Assembly (NCBI RefSeq): GCF_947499295.1
Contig: NZ_CANMNP010000001.1
Location: forward strand, 310,001-374,000
Reading direction: 5' to 3'
Length of the DNA: 64,000 nt
Source: an uncultured Roseibium sp.
GTDB taxonomy: Bacteria; Pseudomonadota; Alphaproteobacteria; Rhizobiales; Stappiaceae
Shown here piece after piece: positions 26,836-35,082 of the stretch. Both the position numbers and the translations under genes were made by a program. Within the stretch, counting starts at the first letter, position 1. Each line of letters opens with the position of its first letter. The notes beneath the pieces are model-generated. The model worked only from the letters and a program-made list of their open reading frames with translations, did not search any database and was not told where the DNA came from.

Positions 26836-28457
26836 GCAGCCACGCCCTAAAACCGACGGAGCCGATCGAGCCCAAGGCATTTGCTGCAAAGGCAGGTGTT
26901 GGTTCACGCGCTGACGACCTGGACGACCGGCTGGAAAAGCAATTCCGGGATTCTCTTCAGGGCATCACCGACCCCGACAACAATCAGAAACTGTCCGGGA
27001 ATGGCTCCAGCTTGAGCGTGGAAGCAGCTGAAATTGCACAAGGCCTTGGTGGCAAGGGGCTTTCGGCGCCCGTGCTGTCAGGGTTTGTGCGCCTCACCGA
27101 CATTCTGCTGGTCGCCGGGTCGGCTTTGGTCGCGGCAGTTGCAGGTCAGGAGCCTTCCGGTTTCGAGCTGGAAAACGTCTTTGCAATTGCGGCGGCGCTG
27201 CTGTTCACGCTGGCCTTTTTTCAGGCTGCGGATGTTTATCAGGTCCAGGTCATGCGCCAGGGCCTTTCACAGCTTGGCCGTGTCGCTGCCGGCTGGACCC
27301 TTGTTTTCGCGATGTTCGCTCTGCTTCGCTCCACGACCGGCGTCGGCATCGGGCTGGCGGAGGCATGGATCGGCTCGTGGTTTGTGTTTGGACTGACAGG
27401 GCTCTGCCTTTCCCGCGTCATCATCTCCCAACTTGTGCGCCGCTGGATGACGTCGGGCCGGTTGGAACGGCGGGCAATTATCGTGGGAGGCGGTACGGCT
27501 GCCGCGGAGCTGATACACGAACTTGAAGCCCAGCCGGGAAACGATATCCGCATTTGCGGCATCTTCGATGACAGGTCAAATGATCGCTCGCCGCCGGTGG
27601 TGGCGGGCTATCAGAAGCTTGGCAACATCAGTGCGCTTGTAGAATTCGCCCGGCTTGCCCGCATCGACATGCTGATTGTGTGCATCCCCTTGCGCGCTGA
27701 AAAACGTGTGCTGGAACTTCTCAGAAAGCTTTGGGTTCTGCCTGTCGACATTCGCCTGTCGGCCCATACGGACAAGGTCCGTTTCCGCAATCGCGCTGCG
27801 TCCTTTATCGGCACGGTTCCGTTTGTGGATGTTGTCGCCAAACCAATTGCCGACTGGGACATGGTCGCCAAGCGGATCTTCGATCTGGTGTTCGCGACAC
27901 TTGCCCTTGTCGCCCTCTTCCCGGTGATGATCGCAGCGGCCGTTGCGATCAAACTCAACAGCAAGGGTCCGGTCCTTTTCCGGCAGAAGCGCTATGGCTT
28001 CAACAACGAGGTCATCGACGTCCTGAAGTTCCGGTCGATGTACACCGACATGGCGGATCCCGACGCAAAGACCGTCGTGACCAAGGGCGATCCGCGTGTC
28101 ACCAGTGTCGGACGCTTCATCAGAAAAACCTCCATCGATGAGCTGCCGCAACTGTTCAACGTTCTGGCAGGCAGCCTGTCGCTGGTCGGTCCGCGTCCGC
28201 ATGCGGTCAACGCTCATACGGACAACAAGACCTGGGATGACGTCGTCGACGGCTACTTCGCCCGTCACAAGGTCAAACCGGGCGTCACGGGCTGGGCGCA
28301 GATCAACGGCTGGCGCGGTGAAGTCGACACGCCGGAGAAAATTCAGAACCGTGTCGAGTGCGATGTCTACTATATTGAAAACTGGTCCCTGCTTTTCGAT
28401 CTGCAGATCCTGTTTCTGACACCGTTCCGCCTGCTCAACACGGAGAATGCCTATTGA
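26832..28457 (+). CDS. Polyprenyl-phosphate sugar-1-phosphate transferase (WcaJ type)
   Basis: Starts the repeat unit by moving a sugar-1-phosphate onto undecaprenyl phosphate. The 541-residue protein has an 80-residue soluble N-terminus, four to five membrane helices (about 85-200), a CoA-binding-like Rossmann domain (RAIIVGGGTAAAELIHEL near 215), a further helix at about 355-375 and the catalytic bacterial sugar transferase domain. In that domain GPVLFRQKRYGFN, VLKFRSMYTDM, TSIDELPQLFNVL and VKPGVTGWAQINGWRG are clear. Transferred sugar is often glucose in this group, but not provable here. Both ends overlap neighbouring genes by 4 bases. Confidence 0.94.
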   Translation: MSSHALKPTEPIEPKAFAAKAGVGSRADDLDDRLEKQFRDSLQGITDPDNNQKLSGNGSSLSVEAAEIAQGLGGKGLSAPVLSGFVRLTDILLVAGSALVAAVAGQEPSGFELENVFAIAAALLFTLAFFQAADVYQVQVMRQGLSQLGRVAAGWTLVFAMFALLRSTTGVGIGLAEAWIGSWFVFGLTGLCLSRVIISQLVRRWMTSGRLERRAIIVGGGTAAAELIHELEAQPGNDIRICGIFDDRSNDRSPPVVAGYQKLGNISALVEFARLARIDMLIVCIPLRAEKRVLELLRKLWVLPVDIRLSAHTDKVRFRNRAASFIGTVPFVDVVAKPIADWDMVAKRIFDLVFATLALVALFPVMIAAAVAIKLNSKGPVLFRQKRYGFNNEVIDVLKFRSMYTDMADPDAKTVVTKGDPRVTSVGRFIRKTSIDELPQLFNVLAGSLSLVGPRPHAVNAHTDNKTWDDVVDGYFARHKVKPGVTGWAQINGWRGEVDTPEKIQNRVECDVYYIENWSLLFDLQILFLTPFRLLNTENAY

Positions 28458-29713
28458 GCGTCATGGCTGGCACACATGGCGGCCCACCTCTGGTGCGTGC
28501 GTCTGTCGGCCTCCCGGCTAAAAGCCTGGGAAATGCGGCACTGTGGCTTGCAGCCTTCCTGTCAGGTTTCGTTATTGAAGAACCGGCACCTTACGAACTC
28601 TACATGGTGCTGCTGTCGGTCATCTGGCTGGCATTCGGACTGAAGCTGCGCCCGGAATTCGGCCCTCTGATCATCTGCATGATGCTTTATGTCGCCGGTG
28701 GTGTCGCCTCGATCCCGATGGCGCAGGAATTCGGCGATGCGGTGATGTATATCGCCGTCTCGGGCTTCCTGGCGATAACGGCGATCTTCTATGCCGCTAT
28801 CCTTGCCGATGAGCCGGACCGCTTCCGTGTCATTCAAAACGGTTACACGATCAGCGCGGTCTTTGTGGCGATGATCGGGATTGCCGGCTATTTCAATCTG
28901 TTTCCGGGCGCTGAGTATTTCACGCTTTACAGCCGGGCACGCGGCACCTTTCAGGACCCGAACGTCTTCGGACCGTTTCTGGTGCTGCCGACGATGCTGA
29001 TCATCCAGAAGCTGCTGCGCGAGTCCGTCATCAGGAACTTTGCGCTGCTGGTGCCGCTTGCCATCCTCCTGCTCGGCATCTTTCTCAGCTTCTCACGCGG
29101 TGCCTGGGGCGTTCTGGTGGCAGCCGTTCTTGTGGTCTATTTCCTTGCGCTCGTAACAGAGCAGAGCAACCGCCGGCGCGCGCGTCTGGTGTTTCTGGGC
29201 TTTGCCGGCATTCTGGCCTGTGCCGGTCTGCTTGCCGCAGCCCTTTCCATCGACACCGTGTCGGACATGTTTTCCCAGCGCGCGCGGCTCGTTCAGGAAT
29301 ATGACGGTGCCCGCCTCGGTCGCTTTGCCCGCTATGCGCTCGGTTTCCAGATGGTGATGGAATACCCGCTCGGCCTCGGTCCGCTGGAGTTCAACAAGTA
29401 CTTTCCCGAAGACGAACACAACGTCTACCTGAAAGGCTTCACCACCTATGGCTGGCTCGGCGGGTTCGTCTATATCGCGATGGCGCTCTGGACAGTCTGC
29501 GCTCTGGTGCCGCTCCTGTTCAAGTCCCGGCCCTGGACGGCGTTCACCCAATGCGTCTTTGCGGTCTTCGTGGCGCATCTGATCCTGTCGGTGATTATCG
29601 ACACCGATCACTGGCGCCACATGTACATGCTCTATGGCCTTGCCTGGGGCATGATCGCGACGGACAAGATCGAGCAAAAGCGCGCACGCAGACAAAGACT
29701 GGCGGTCGCGTAA
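28454..29713 (+). CDS. O-antigen ligase/polymerase family membrane protein
   Basis: A 419-residue integral membrane protein with about 10-12 helices, of the Wzy/RfaL (Wzy_C) family, likely polymerising the exopolysaccharide. The conserved ARGTFQDPNVFGPFLVLP region near 155-172, SFSRGAWGVLVAA near 212 and the periplasmic loop EYPLGLGPLEFNKYFPEDEHN near 298-318 are typical. A TTG start at 28454 overlaps the previous stop and has GGAG 8 bases upstream; ATG 28463 is the alternative. It is the last exopolysaccharide gene before tRNA-Pro. Confidence 0.88.
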   Translation: MSVMAGTHGGPPLVRASVGLPAKSLGNAALWLAAFLSGFVIEEPAPYELYMVLLSVIWLAFGLKLRPEFGPLIICMMLYVAGGVASIPMAQEFGDAVMYIAVSGFLAITAIFYAAILADEPDRFRVIQNGYTISAVFVAMIGIAGYFNLFPGAEYFTLYSRARGTFQDPNVFGPFLVLPTMLIIQKLLRESVIRNFALLVPLAILLLGIFLSFSRGAWGVLVAAVLVVYFLALVTEQSNRRRARLVFLGFAGILACAGLLAAALSIDTVSDMFSQRARLVQEYDGARLGRFARYALGFQMVMEYPLGLGPLEFNKYFPEDEHNVYLKGFTTYGWLGGFVYIAMALWTVCALVPLLFKSRPWTAFTQCVFAVFVAHLILSVIIDTDHWRHMYMLYGLAWGMIATDKIEQKRARRQRLAVA

Positions 29714-29802
29714 AGCCCATTAGACCGGTTTCAAAAATCTCACAGGACGAGCGCAACAAGCTGCTTGCGCTTGCAAAGCGAACAAGCTAGGTAGGGTCCG
29801 TT

Positions 29803-29879
29803 CGGGCAGTAGCGCAGCCTGGTAGCGCACTTCACTGGGGGTGAAGGGGTCGTCGGTTCAAATCCGGCCTGCCCGACCA
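29803..29879 (+). tRNA. tRNA-Pro (anticodon GGG)
   Basis: 77 bases folding as a full cloverleaf. The acceptor stem CGGGCAG pairs with CTGCCCG, the D arm is GCGC..GCGC, the anticodon stem CTTCA/TGAAG carries loop CTGGGGG (anticodon GGG), the T loop is TTCAAAT and CCA is encoded at the end. It borders an A/T-richer segment on its 3' side, a usual insertion site for integrative elements. Confidence 0.96.
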
Positions 29880-30228
29880 TTTTTCAAAGACATGGATGTC
29901 GTTGAGATCTTTTGCTCGGTTGCCGAGCGAAAGGCCTGTAGTCATGCGTAAAGACTGGTTCGTGCTGTTGTAGCGCGCAACTTCATTTGGCCACCAGATT
30001 GAGGGCGAACCAAAGGCGCTTTCGGCCCTGAGCTGTCATTCGCATCGCTTGCGAAATTTTGTGGCTTGCCGAACCTCTAGTTGCAAAACGAGGTTCTGAA
30101 TTCAACGATTGGAAATTGACCTTTTCCAACTAGTGATGTTCCCTAAGATTGGATGACAGCACGAGCTGACGCTCAAATCTTCGGTCAAGCTGCTAAACGC
30201 ATCATTTCGACGGAAAAATAATGGCCCC
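29880..30228. other. Intergenic between tRNA-Pro and the STAND NTPase gene
   Basis: About 350 bases without a supported gene. It holds two small inverted repeats: GCTCGG/CCGAGC around TTG, near 29913-29927, and GAACCTC / GAGGTTC at 30071-30077 and 30090-30096. No integrase remnant or copy of the tRNA 3' end was found. The promoter of the four-gene operon must lie in its right part. Confidence 0.4.
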
Positions 30229-32880
30229 ATGAGAAGACAAGAACTCCTGACAAAATCGAGCGGACTACTAGCGCGATTTGCTTTTGATGTGCGCGTGAAA
30301 AACTCGATGGGGCTTTTCGACATAAACACGATATCTGAGGACTTACTGATACCAGTCTTTTCTGTCGTGTTTGATTGCCCAGAGCTCAAGAACCAAAATA
30401 AGATCCAGATGAATTTTCCGGCGATTGATCTGGGATGCTCGATAAGCAGGACTTCGCTGCAAATCACCTCTGATGCCTCAAGTGGCAAAGCCCTGAAAAC
30501 AGTTGAGAAATTTGAGGAATTTGATCTTGGAAACGAATTTGACCGCTTGTTGATCTACGTTCTGACAGAGAAGCAGAAGAGCTATTCGTCAAAGAAACTT
30601 GTAGAAGCAGCATCAGGTTGTTCCATCAAATTCAGTCTTGAGCGAGACATAATCGATTACCAAAACCTGTCTCAGTTACTGAGCGAGCTTCCTGACGCAA
30701 AACTGGAGACCGTCGCTGATATTCTTGAGAGATTTTTTGTCGCCGAGGACACCAGTCGCAAGTTTCGAACAGAGCTGAACGCGTTCTTAGATGTCAGCGC
30801 CCAAAAAATAGAAGATGAAAAAAATTCAAAGAAGTACATTCCTTCCGTTTTTGTCGAAACGACGAAGACAAAAGAAGAGATGAGATACTTCGCGAACCCA
30901 TTGTTTTTTTGCGAGAAGATTGACGATGCCCTAACTGAATTCAGTCTAGCGCAATACAATCGAATACTTAAACTGTCGCACATGGAGCCGATTGATTTCG
31001 ATCTAGCAAATGCCACAGCATCTCCTTATCCCAAAACGATCCCGGAGCTTTATGCGCGCCTAGAAACGCAGCTTGATAGTATTTCTCGGGTGAAGGAGCA
31101 TTTGTTCCCGTACACTTACGAAGGAGAAGCAGAGAAAAATTTCGCCTCACATGATTACTTGAGTGGTTATTGGGAGGTATTTAGGCACAGTCTGACATAT
31201 GGCGGCATGGGCTTGGTTCGGTCTCTCGAAGACATCCAAAAAAAGGCTGAACTTGCAAACGCGAAAATTTTCCTAATTACAGGTATGGCGGGTCAAGGCA
31301 AGACGAACTTTATTTGCGACCTAGTTGAAAACCAATTCCGACAGTTTGAAATTCCAACTATATTTGTACCCGCGAGAAGGCTGAACGACTATCCCGGACC
31401 AAACCGTCTGTTGTCCTACATTGCGAACAATCGCTACTCTCCGGAGTTTGGTGACCCACATGACCTCTTTCAACTACTTAATGCAGTCGCTGCCGACTTT
31501 GGAAAACCATTCATAATCGCTATTGACGGTATCAACGAAGTTGGTGACCTGGATGGGTTTGTGTCTGAGCTGAGAGTCTTCTTGGAAGCCCTATGCCAGT
31601 ATGAGTATATAAAGGTTGTTATCTCCTGTCGTAGTGAATTCTTCGATCATAAGTTCTCAGGCCTATTTGCCCCCCAGTTCTCAGAATTCATGCACCGCGT
31701 GCGAGACCTGAGAAGCAATATGTCTGACGAGAACAAGCTTCAGCTGTTTGCCTCCTATTTGGACCACTTTAAGATACGTGGTCATTTGTCGAATTACTCC
31801 CAAAGGGTGCTACAAGACGATCTAATCTTGCTTAGGATCTTCTGTGACATCAACGAAGGTCAAGAGATTGGTTTCGTGCCCGATATCTATAAGGGCGAAA
31901 TCTTTGAACGATACCTTGTGACAAAGATTCAGGAGTTCCCCAATGACAAGCGACAAGAGGCTATTTCAACACTCTATCAAGTCTGTGCGAAGATGTTGTC
32001 GATTGAGGACTTCGCACAAATAGCACTGAATGGGTTTAGTAACGAGCAAAGACAGATCATAGATAAATTTATTGGAGAAGATATCGTTCTTCGCAGAGAA
32101 GTTCCTCCGACGGGGCTATCATCTTTGGGCTTATCTAACATCTCATTCACCTATGATGAGATGCGAGATTTTTTGTTGGCTCACTTTGTGATCAATCGAT
32201 TGTCAAAGGACGACCCAAATGCGGTTGACACAATGTTTGAAAATATCAAAAAATGGCCAATTCATGAGGGATTCTTTAGGTACGCGTATCTTTTGGCCCG
32301 CAAGCAGGCCAACGACCATGTGAAGGCACTTTGCGAGAATAGTGATGATTTTCCACGTCATTATCTCAACAATCTTCCTTTGTTATCTCCGGAAATTCAG
32401 TCGGATGGTGACGTTAGTTGGGTTCGTGAGCAACTTAGGAATCCAGTCAATGATCGCGACCTTCGAGAGTTATGTTGGTTCCTTTTCAGGAAACGCATCC
32501 AGACTGATCATTTAAACATCCAGATACTCTTAGACCACTTACTTAGCCTCGATGACATGAAGCTGGAAGCTTGTGTGAAAGCTATGTTCTCCCGGTCAAG
32601 CGACTACCGAGGAGAAGAGTGGAGGGACCGAGCGAGTCATCTCCTGAATTCACTTCTCAAATCAAGTCACGAAGATCAAGCAGGAGTAGGCAAAACTGCG
32701 CTTGCTGTGTCTCTTTTCTTCGCCCCTTATGCACACTGGGACGAAAGTGAAGCTATAATGAACCTGTTTGCCGAGATGCAAGAAGTGCCAGAGTTCGTCG
32801 AAGCGTTGAAAAGCTGTGAAGATACCGCGTCAGTGCGTGTCAACGCATGTCTCGCAGAGATAGCGAAAGGCGTCAGTTAA
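30229..32880 (+). CDS. SMEK-like/STAND P-loop NTPase (candidate defence or conflict sensor)
   Basis: An 883-residue protein. Residues 1-140 match from memory the SMEK-type N-terminal domain: KNSMGLFDINTISEDLL near 25-41, then FPAIDLGC near 65 and SLQITSDASSGKAL near 78. That domain sits in front of varied effector or NTPase regions in defence loci. A NACHT/STAND-like ATPase follows, with Walker A GMAGQGKT at 352-359 and Walker B IIAIDGINEV around Asp433/Glu437. The region after 600 is helical and probably a repeat sensor. The ribosome site is weak. It is the first of four genes packed with a 2-base gap or overlaps, in visibly A/T-richer DNA than both flanks. Nuclease activity of the N-terminus is not evident. 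Confidence 0.82.
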   Translation: MRRQELLTKSSGLLARFAFDVRVKNSMGLFDINTISEDLLIPVFSVVFDCPELKNQNKIQMNFPAIDLGCSISRTSLQITSDASSGKALKTVEKFEEFDLGNEFDRLLIYVLTEKQKSYSSKKLVEAASGCSIKFSLERDIIDYQNLSQLLSELPDAKLETVADILERFFVAEDTSRKFRTELNAFLDVSAQKIEDEKNSKKYIPSVFVETTKTKEEMRYFANPLFFCEKIDDALTEFSLAQYNRILKLSHMEPIDFDLANATASPYPKTIPELYARLETQLDSISRVKEHLFPYTYEGEAEKNFASHDYLSGYWEVFRHSLTYGGMGLVRSLEDIQKKAELANAKIFLITGMAGQGKTNFICDLVENQFRQFEIPTIFVPARRLNDYPGPNRLLSYIANNRYSPEFGDPHDLFQLLNAVAADFGKPFIIAIDGINEVGDLDGFVSELRVFLEALCQYEYIKVVISCRSEFFDHKFSGLFAPQFSEFMHRVRDLRSNMSDENKLQLFASYLDHFKIRGHLSNYSQRVLQDDLILLRIFCDINEGQEIGFVPDIYKGEIFERYLVTKIQEFPNDKRQEAISTLYQVCAKMLSIEDFAQIALNGFSNEQRQIIDKFIGEDIVLRREVPPTGLSSLGLSNISFTYDEMRDFLLAHFVINRLSKDDPNAVDTMFENIKKWPIHEGFFRYAYLLARKQANDHVKALCENSDDFPRHYLNNLPLLSPEIQSDGDVSWVREQLRNPVNDRDLRELCWFLFRKRIQTDHLNIQILLDHLLSLDDMKLEACVKAMFSRSSDYRGEEWRDRASHLLNSLLKSSHEDQAGVGKTALAVSLFFAPYAHWDESEAIMNLFAEMQEVPEFVEALKSCEDTASVRVNACLAEIAKGVS

Positions 32881-32882
32881 CC

Positions 32883-33254
32883 ATGAGAAACCAAGTACTT
32901 TTGGCGTTACCTACATCTTGGGAACCAAACAGGCAGGAATTCCTTGCACAACTTGGAGTATCTGAAAATGGACTCGGCGAACAGCTATTTGGAAAGGTAT
33001 ACGATGCCTTGTTCGTGCACTCGACCGAGATGAAGCGGGAGTTTGAGCGATACTATTCCGTCGAGTACGGTTCACCTGAAAACTATGCCCGGATCGTATA
33101 CGGGCTAGAGTTAGATGACGAAGACTTGGCACATGATCGAATTTTCTTGACTACTTGGTTGCCGCAGGTTGTCGACGACAATTATGAAGATAACCAGCTG
33201 GACAAAGTTCTCGCCTGCATTGAACTGCTAGGAAGGGCTAACAATGAAGCTTAA
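32883..33254 (+). CDS. Unknown 123-residue protein of the STAND/radical SAM operon
   Basis: Begins MRNQVLLALPTSWEPNRQEF two bases after the NTPase stop and overlaps the next gene by 11 bases. It is acidic and mostly helical, with LGEQLFGKVYDALFVHSTEM in the middle and LDKVLACIELLGRANNEA at the end. It has no signal peptide, no membrane segment and no motif I recognise. The tight packing implies joint function with its neighbours. ATG 32883 is preferred over the upstream GTG at 32847, which would lie within the NTPase gene. Confidence 0.65.
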   Translation: MRNQVLLALPTSWEPNRQEFLAQLGVSENGLGEQLFGKVYDALFVHSTEMKREFERYYSVEYGSPENYARIVYGLELDDEDLAHDRIFLTTWLPQVVDDNYEDNQLDKVLACIELLGRANNEA

Positions 33255-33642
33255 ACTTGATTTCATTTCAAACAGTTCGTCGACATCCTTCGTATATATC
33301 TCGGATAGTGACTTCACTGAAGAAGTTTTTATGAAGGCCGTTGGGGTTGACCCGAATGGCCCGGTGGGGGACCTTTTTCGGGAAATGCACTGGGAGATAC
33401 TCTCCGGTTTGCAAAGCGGCGAGACCATCGCAACATCAGATCAAGCTGACAGTCTGGCAAACAGACATGAATTTACACCAGACGTAATTGAAAAAATGAA
33501 AGAGGCCATTGATCAAGGGAATTCTGTCTACACAGGTTCTCTTAGTAGCGACGGTAAACTTGCTGAGTCTTTGCTATGTATGGAGATGTTTGAAATAAAA
33601 TCTGACGAGTTTTACATCAATGCATTCAACAATTATTGGTAG
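33244..33642 (+). CDS. 132-residue protein with N-terminal ISNSSSTSF motif
   Basis: Starts MKLKLDFISNSSSTSFVYIS: a short basic/hydrophobic lead and a serine-rich motif at residues 8-16. From memory, a similar opening (K-x-D-F-[IV]-[ST]-N-S-S-S-S-S-F) recurs at the N-terminus of many otherwise unrelated small bacterial and phage proteins, with no function I can name. The rest is acidic and ends NAFNNYW. It overlaps both neighbours (11 bases upstream, 7 downstream) and lies directly before a radical SAM/SPASM gene. It is therefore the best candidate for that enzyme's protein substrate, which is inference. No Cys-rich or repeat core typical of known sactipeptides is seen. Confidence 0.68.
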   Translation: MKLKLDFISNSSSTSFVYISDSDFTEEVFMKAVGVDPNGPVGDLFREMHWEILSGLQSGETIATSDQADSLANRHEFTPDVIEKMKEAIDQGNSVYTGSLSSDGKLAESLLCMEMFEIKSDEFYINAFNNYW

Positions 33643-34682
33643 ATAAGTTGCTCAAAACCATACGTTACCGCAGTTTGGGGTACACGTCGTTCTTCAACCC
33701 AGAGACCGGCTTCTTTGCTAGACTGCCCGATAAAGGAGCGCGCGATCCATTCTGGTCACCTCACGGCCCTGAGCTAATGGACATATCGATAACCAATTGG
33801 TGCGATAAGGGTTGTGCTTTCTGCTATAAGTCTTCGACCAAACACGGGCAGCACATGGCGCTGTCAGACTACAAAAACATCATTGATCAAGCTTCCGAAA
33901 TGGGCGTCTTTCAGGTTGCGTTGGGAGGCGGAAACCCAAATCAGCATCCCGATTTTGTCGAGATTTTAGAATATACCGCCTTGAAGAAAATTGTACCGAA
34001 CTACACGACCAATGGGCGCGGGCTAAGTCGCGAAATTCTGGAAGCGACACAAAAACATTGCGGTGCCGTGGCTGTATCTGCCTACGAACCGTTCGATGAA
34101 ACAGCTGAAACCATACAGACGCTGACAAAGTGCGGCATCAAGGTCAACGTGCACTTCATTTTGGATTCAGAGAGCATTGACCTTGCAATTGCATGGCTTC
34201 AGGAGCCGCCAGCTTTTTTGTCAGGAATCAACGCCATAATTTTCCTAAACTACAAACCGTCTGGCCGGAAAGTCTTTGAGAAGAAGATGTTAAGGAACAG
34301 CGATAGGTTGGATGAGTTTTTCGTGTTGGCAACCTCTAGTCAGCGAAAATTAAAAGTTGGTTTCGACGCTTGTTGCGTTAGCGGTGTTTTCGCTCGAACT
34401 AGTGCTAATCCCACTATGGTAGACGCGTGCGACGCTGGGCGATTTTCCATGTATGTTTCTGAAGATCTCTCGGTACATCCATGTTCCTTCCAAAGCGGCC
34501 TCGCAGAGGGTGATAAGCTGACAGATAGCACTTCACTGTTGGAGATCTGGACCAAGTCAGAGAACATGTCATCATTTCGTAGTTACTTCGCTTCTGACCG
34601 CTGCGGCGACTGCTCTCATCGGTCCACTTGCATGAACGGATGTCCATTGTTCGACGACCTAGTTGTGTGCGGTAACCGCTAA
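33636..34682 (+). CDS. Radical SAM enzyme with SPASM-like C-terminal cluster domain
   Basis: A 348-residue radical SAM protein. The SAM-cluster motif CDKGCAFC gives Cys56, Cys60 and Cys63, and the GGE-like stretch ALGGGNPNQHPDF is near 95-107. A C-terminal cysteine set (Cys323, 326, 332, 336, 345, in CGDCSHRSTCMNGC) plus upstream cysteines near 280-295 resembles a SPASM/twitch auxiliary Fe-S domain. Such enzymes often modify ribosomal peptides or proteins. No separate peptide-recognition (RRE) domain is obvious; the first 45 residues are atypical. There is no ATG near the start: TTG 33636 overlaps the previous stop, and TTG 33648 or 33675 are alternatives. It is the last gene of the operon. 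Confidence 0.82.
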   Translation: MVDKLLKTIRYRSLGYTSFFNPETGFFARLPDKGARDPFWSPHGPELMDISITNWCDKGCAFCYKSSTKHGQHMALSDYKNIIDQASEMGVFQVALGGGNPNQHPDFVEILEYTALKKIVPNYTTNGRGLSREILEATQKHCGAVAVSAYEPFDETAETIQTLTKCGIKVNVHFILDSESIDLAIAWLQEPPAFLSGINAIIFLNYKPSGRKVFEKKMLRNSDRLDEFFVLATSSQRKLKVGFDACCVSGVFARTSANPTMVDACDAGRFSMYVSEDLSVHPCSFQSGLAEGDKLTDSTSLLEIWTKSENMSSFRSYFASDRCGDCSHRSTCMNGCPLFDDLVVCGNR

Positions 34683-34807
34683 GCTGGGAATTCGCGACCA
34701 AGGCCGAAATCTACTGCAATCGATGAATGACAGCATTTTTAGTTGGGCGGGAGTTTCTTCGCAGCTACAGCAAACGTCAGCTTCCCGCCAAAAGCCGTCA
34801 TTTTTCT

Positions 34808-35023
34808 TTAAAAGAAAGCAGCCTTGAGAGTTCGCCACGCATAAGCCGCGACCAGCGGGACAACCCTGTTACCGGCTGCGCGGGATCGCTCCACCCGATT
34901 GGCCAGTCCATCATTCAGTGCGAAAAATCCGGGTTGAAGGTCCAGATGTCCCGCGACGTTTTCACAGAACACCCATTCGGGGTCGTATTCTCCGATGACG
35001 CGGGCAACGTCCGAGAAAGAAGC
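34808..35023 (-). pseudogene. Remnant of a phage-type cytosine-5 DNA methyltransferase
   Basis: A 71-codon minus-strand frame without a start, closed by stops at both ends. It reads DVARVIGEYDPEWVFCENV, then AGHLDL, which is the ENV motif region of C5 methylases. It then passes directly into GLANRVERSRAAGNRVVPL and AAYAWRTL, the C-terminal motif of the same family. About a hundred residues between these parts, and everything before them, are missing. This is a decayed phage or mobile-element gene lying between the radical SAM gene and adenine deaminase. Confidence 0.72.
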
Positions 35024-35082
35024 TCAGGAGCCTCAGGGAATTCATCGCGCTGCAACGCGGGCATAACTACGGGCCCGACTGC

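Noticed and set aside
29880-35082. Direct repeat of the tRNA-Pro 3' end (attachment site) at the right edge of the foreign segment
   Set aside because: Scanned by eye for the acceptor/T-arm sequence and found no copy; the boundary therefore stays unproven.
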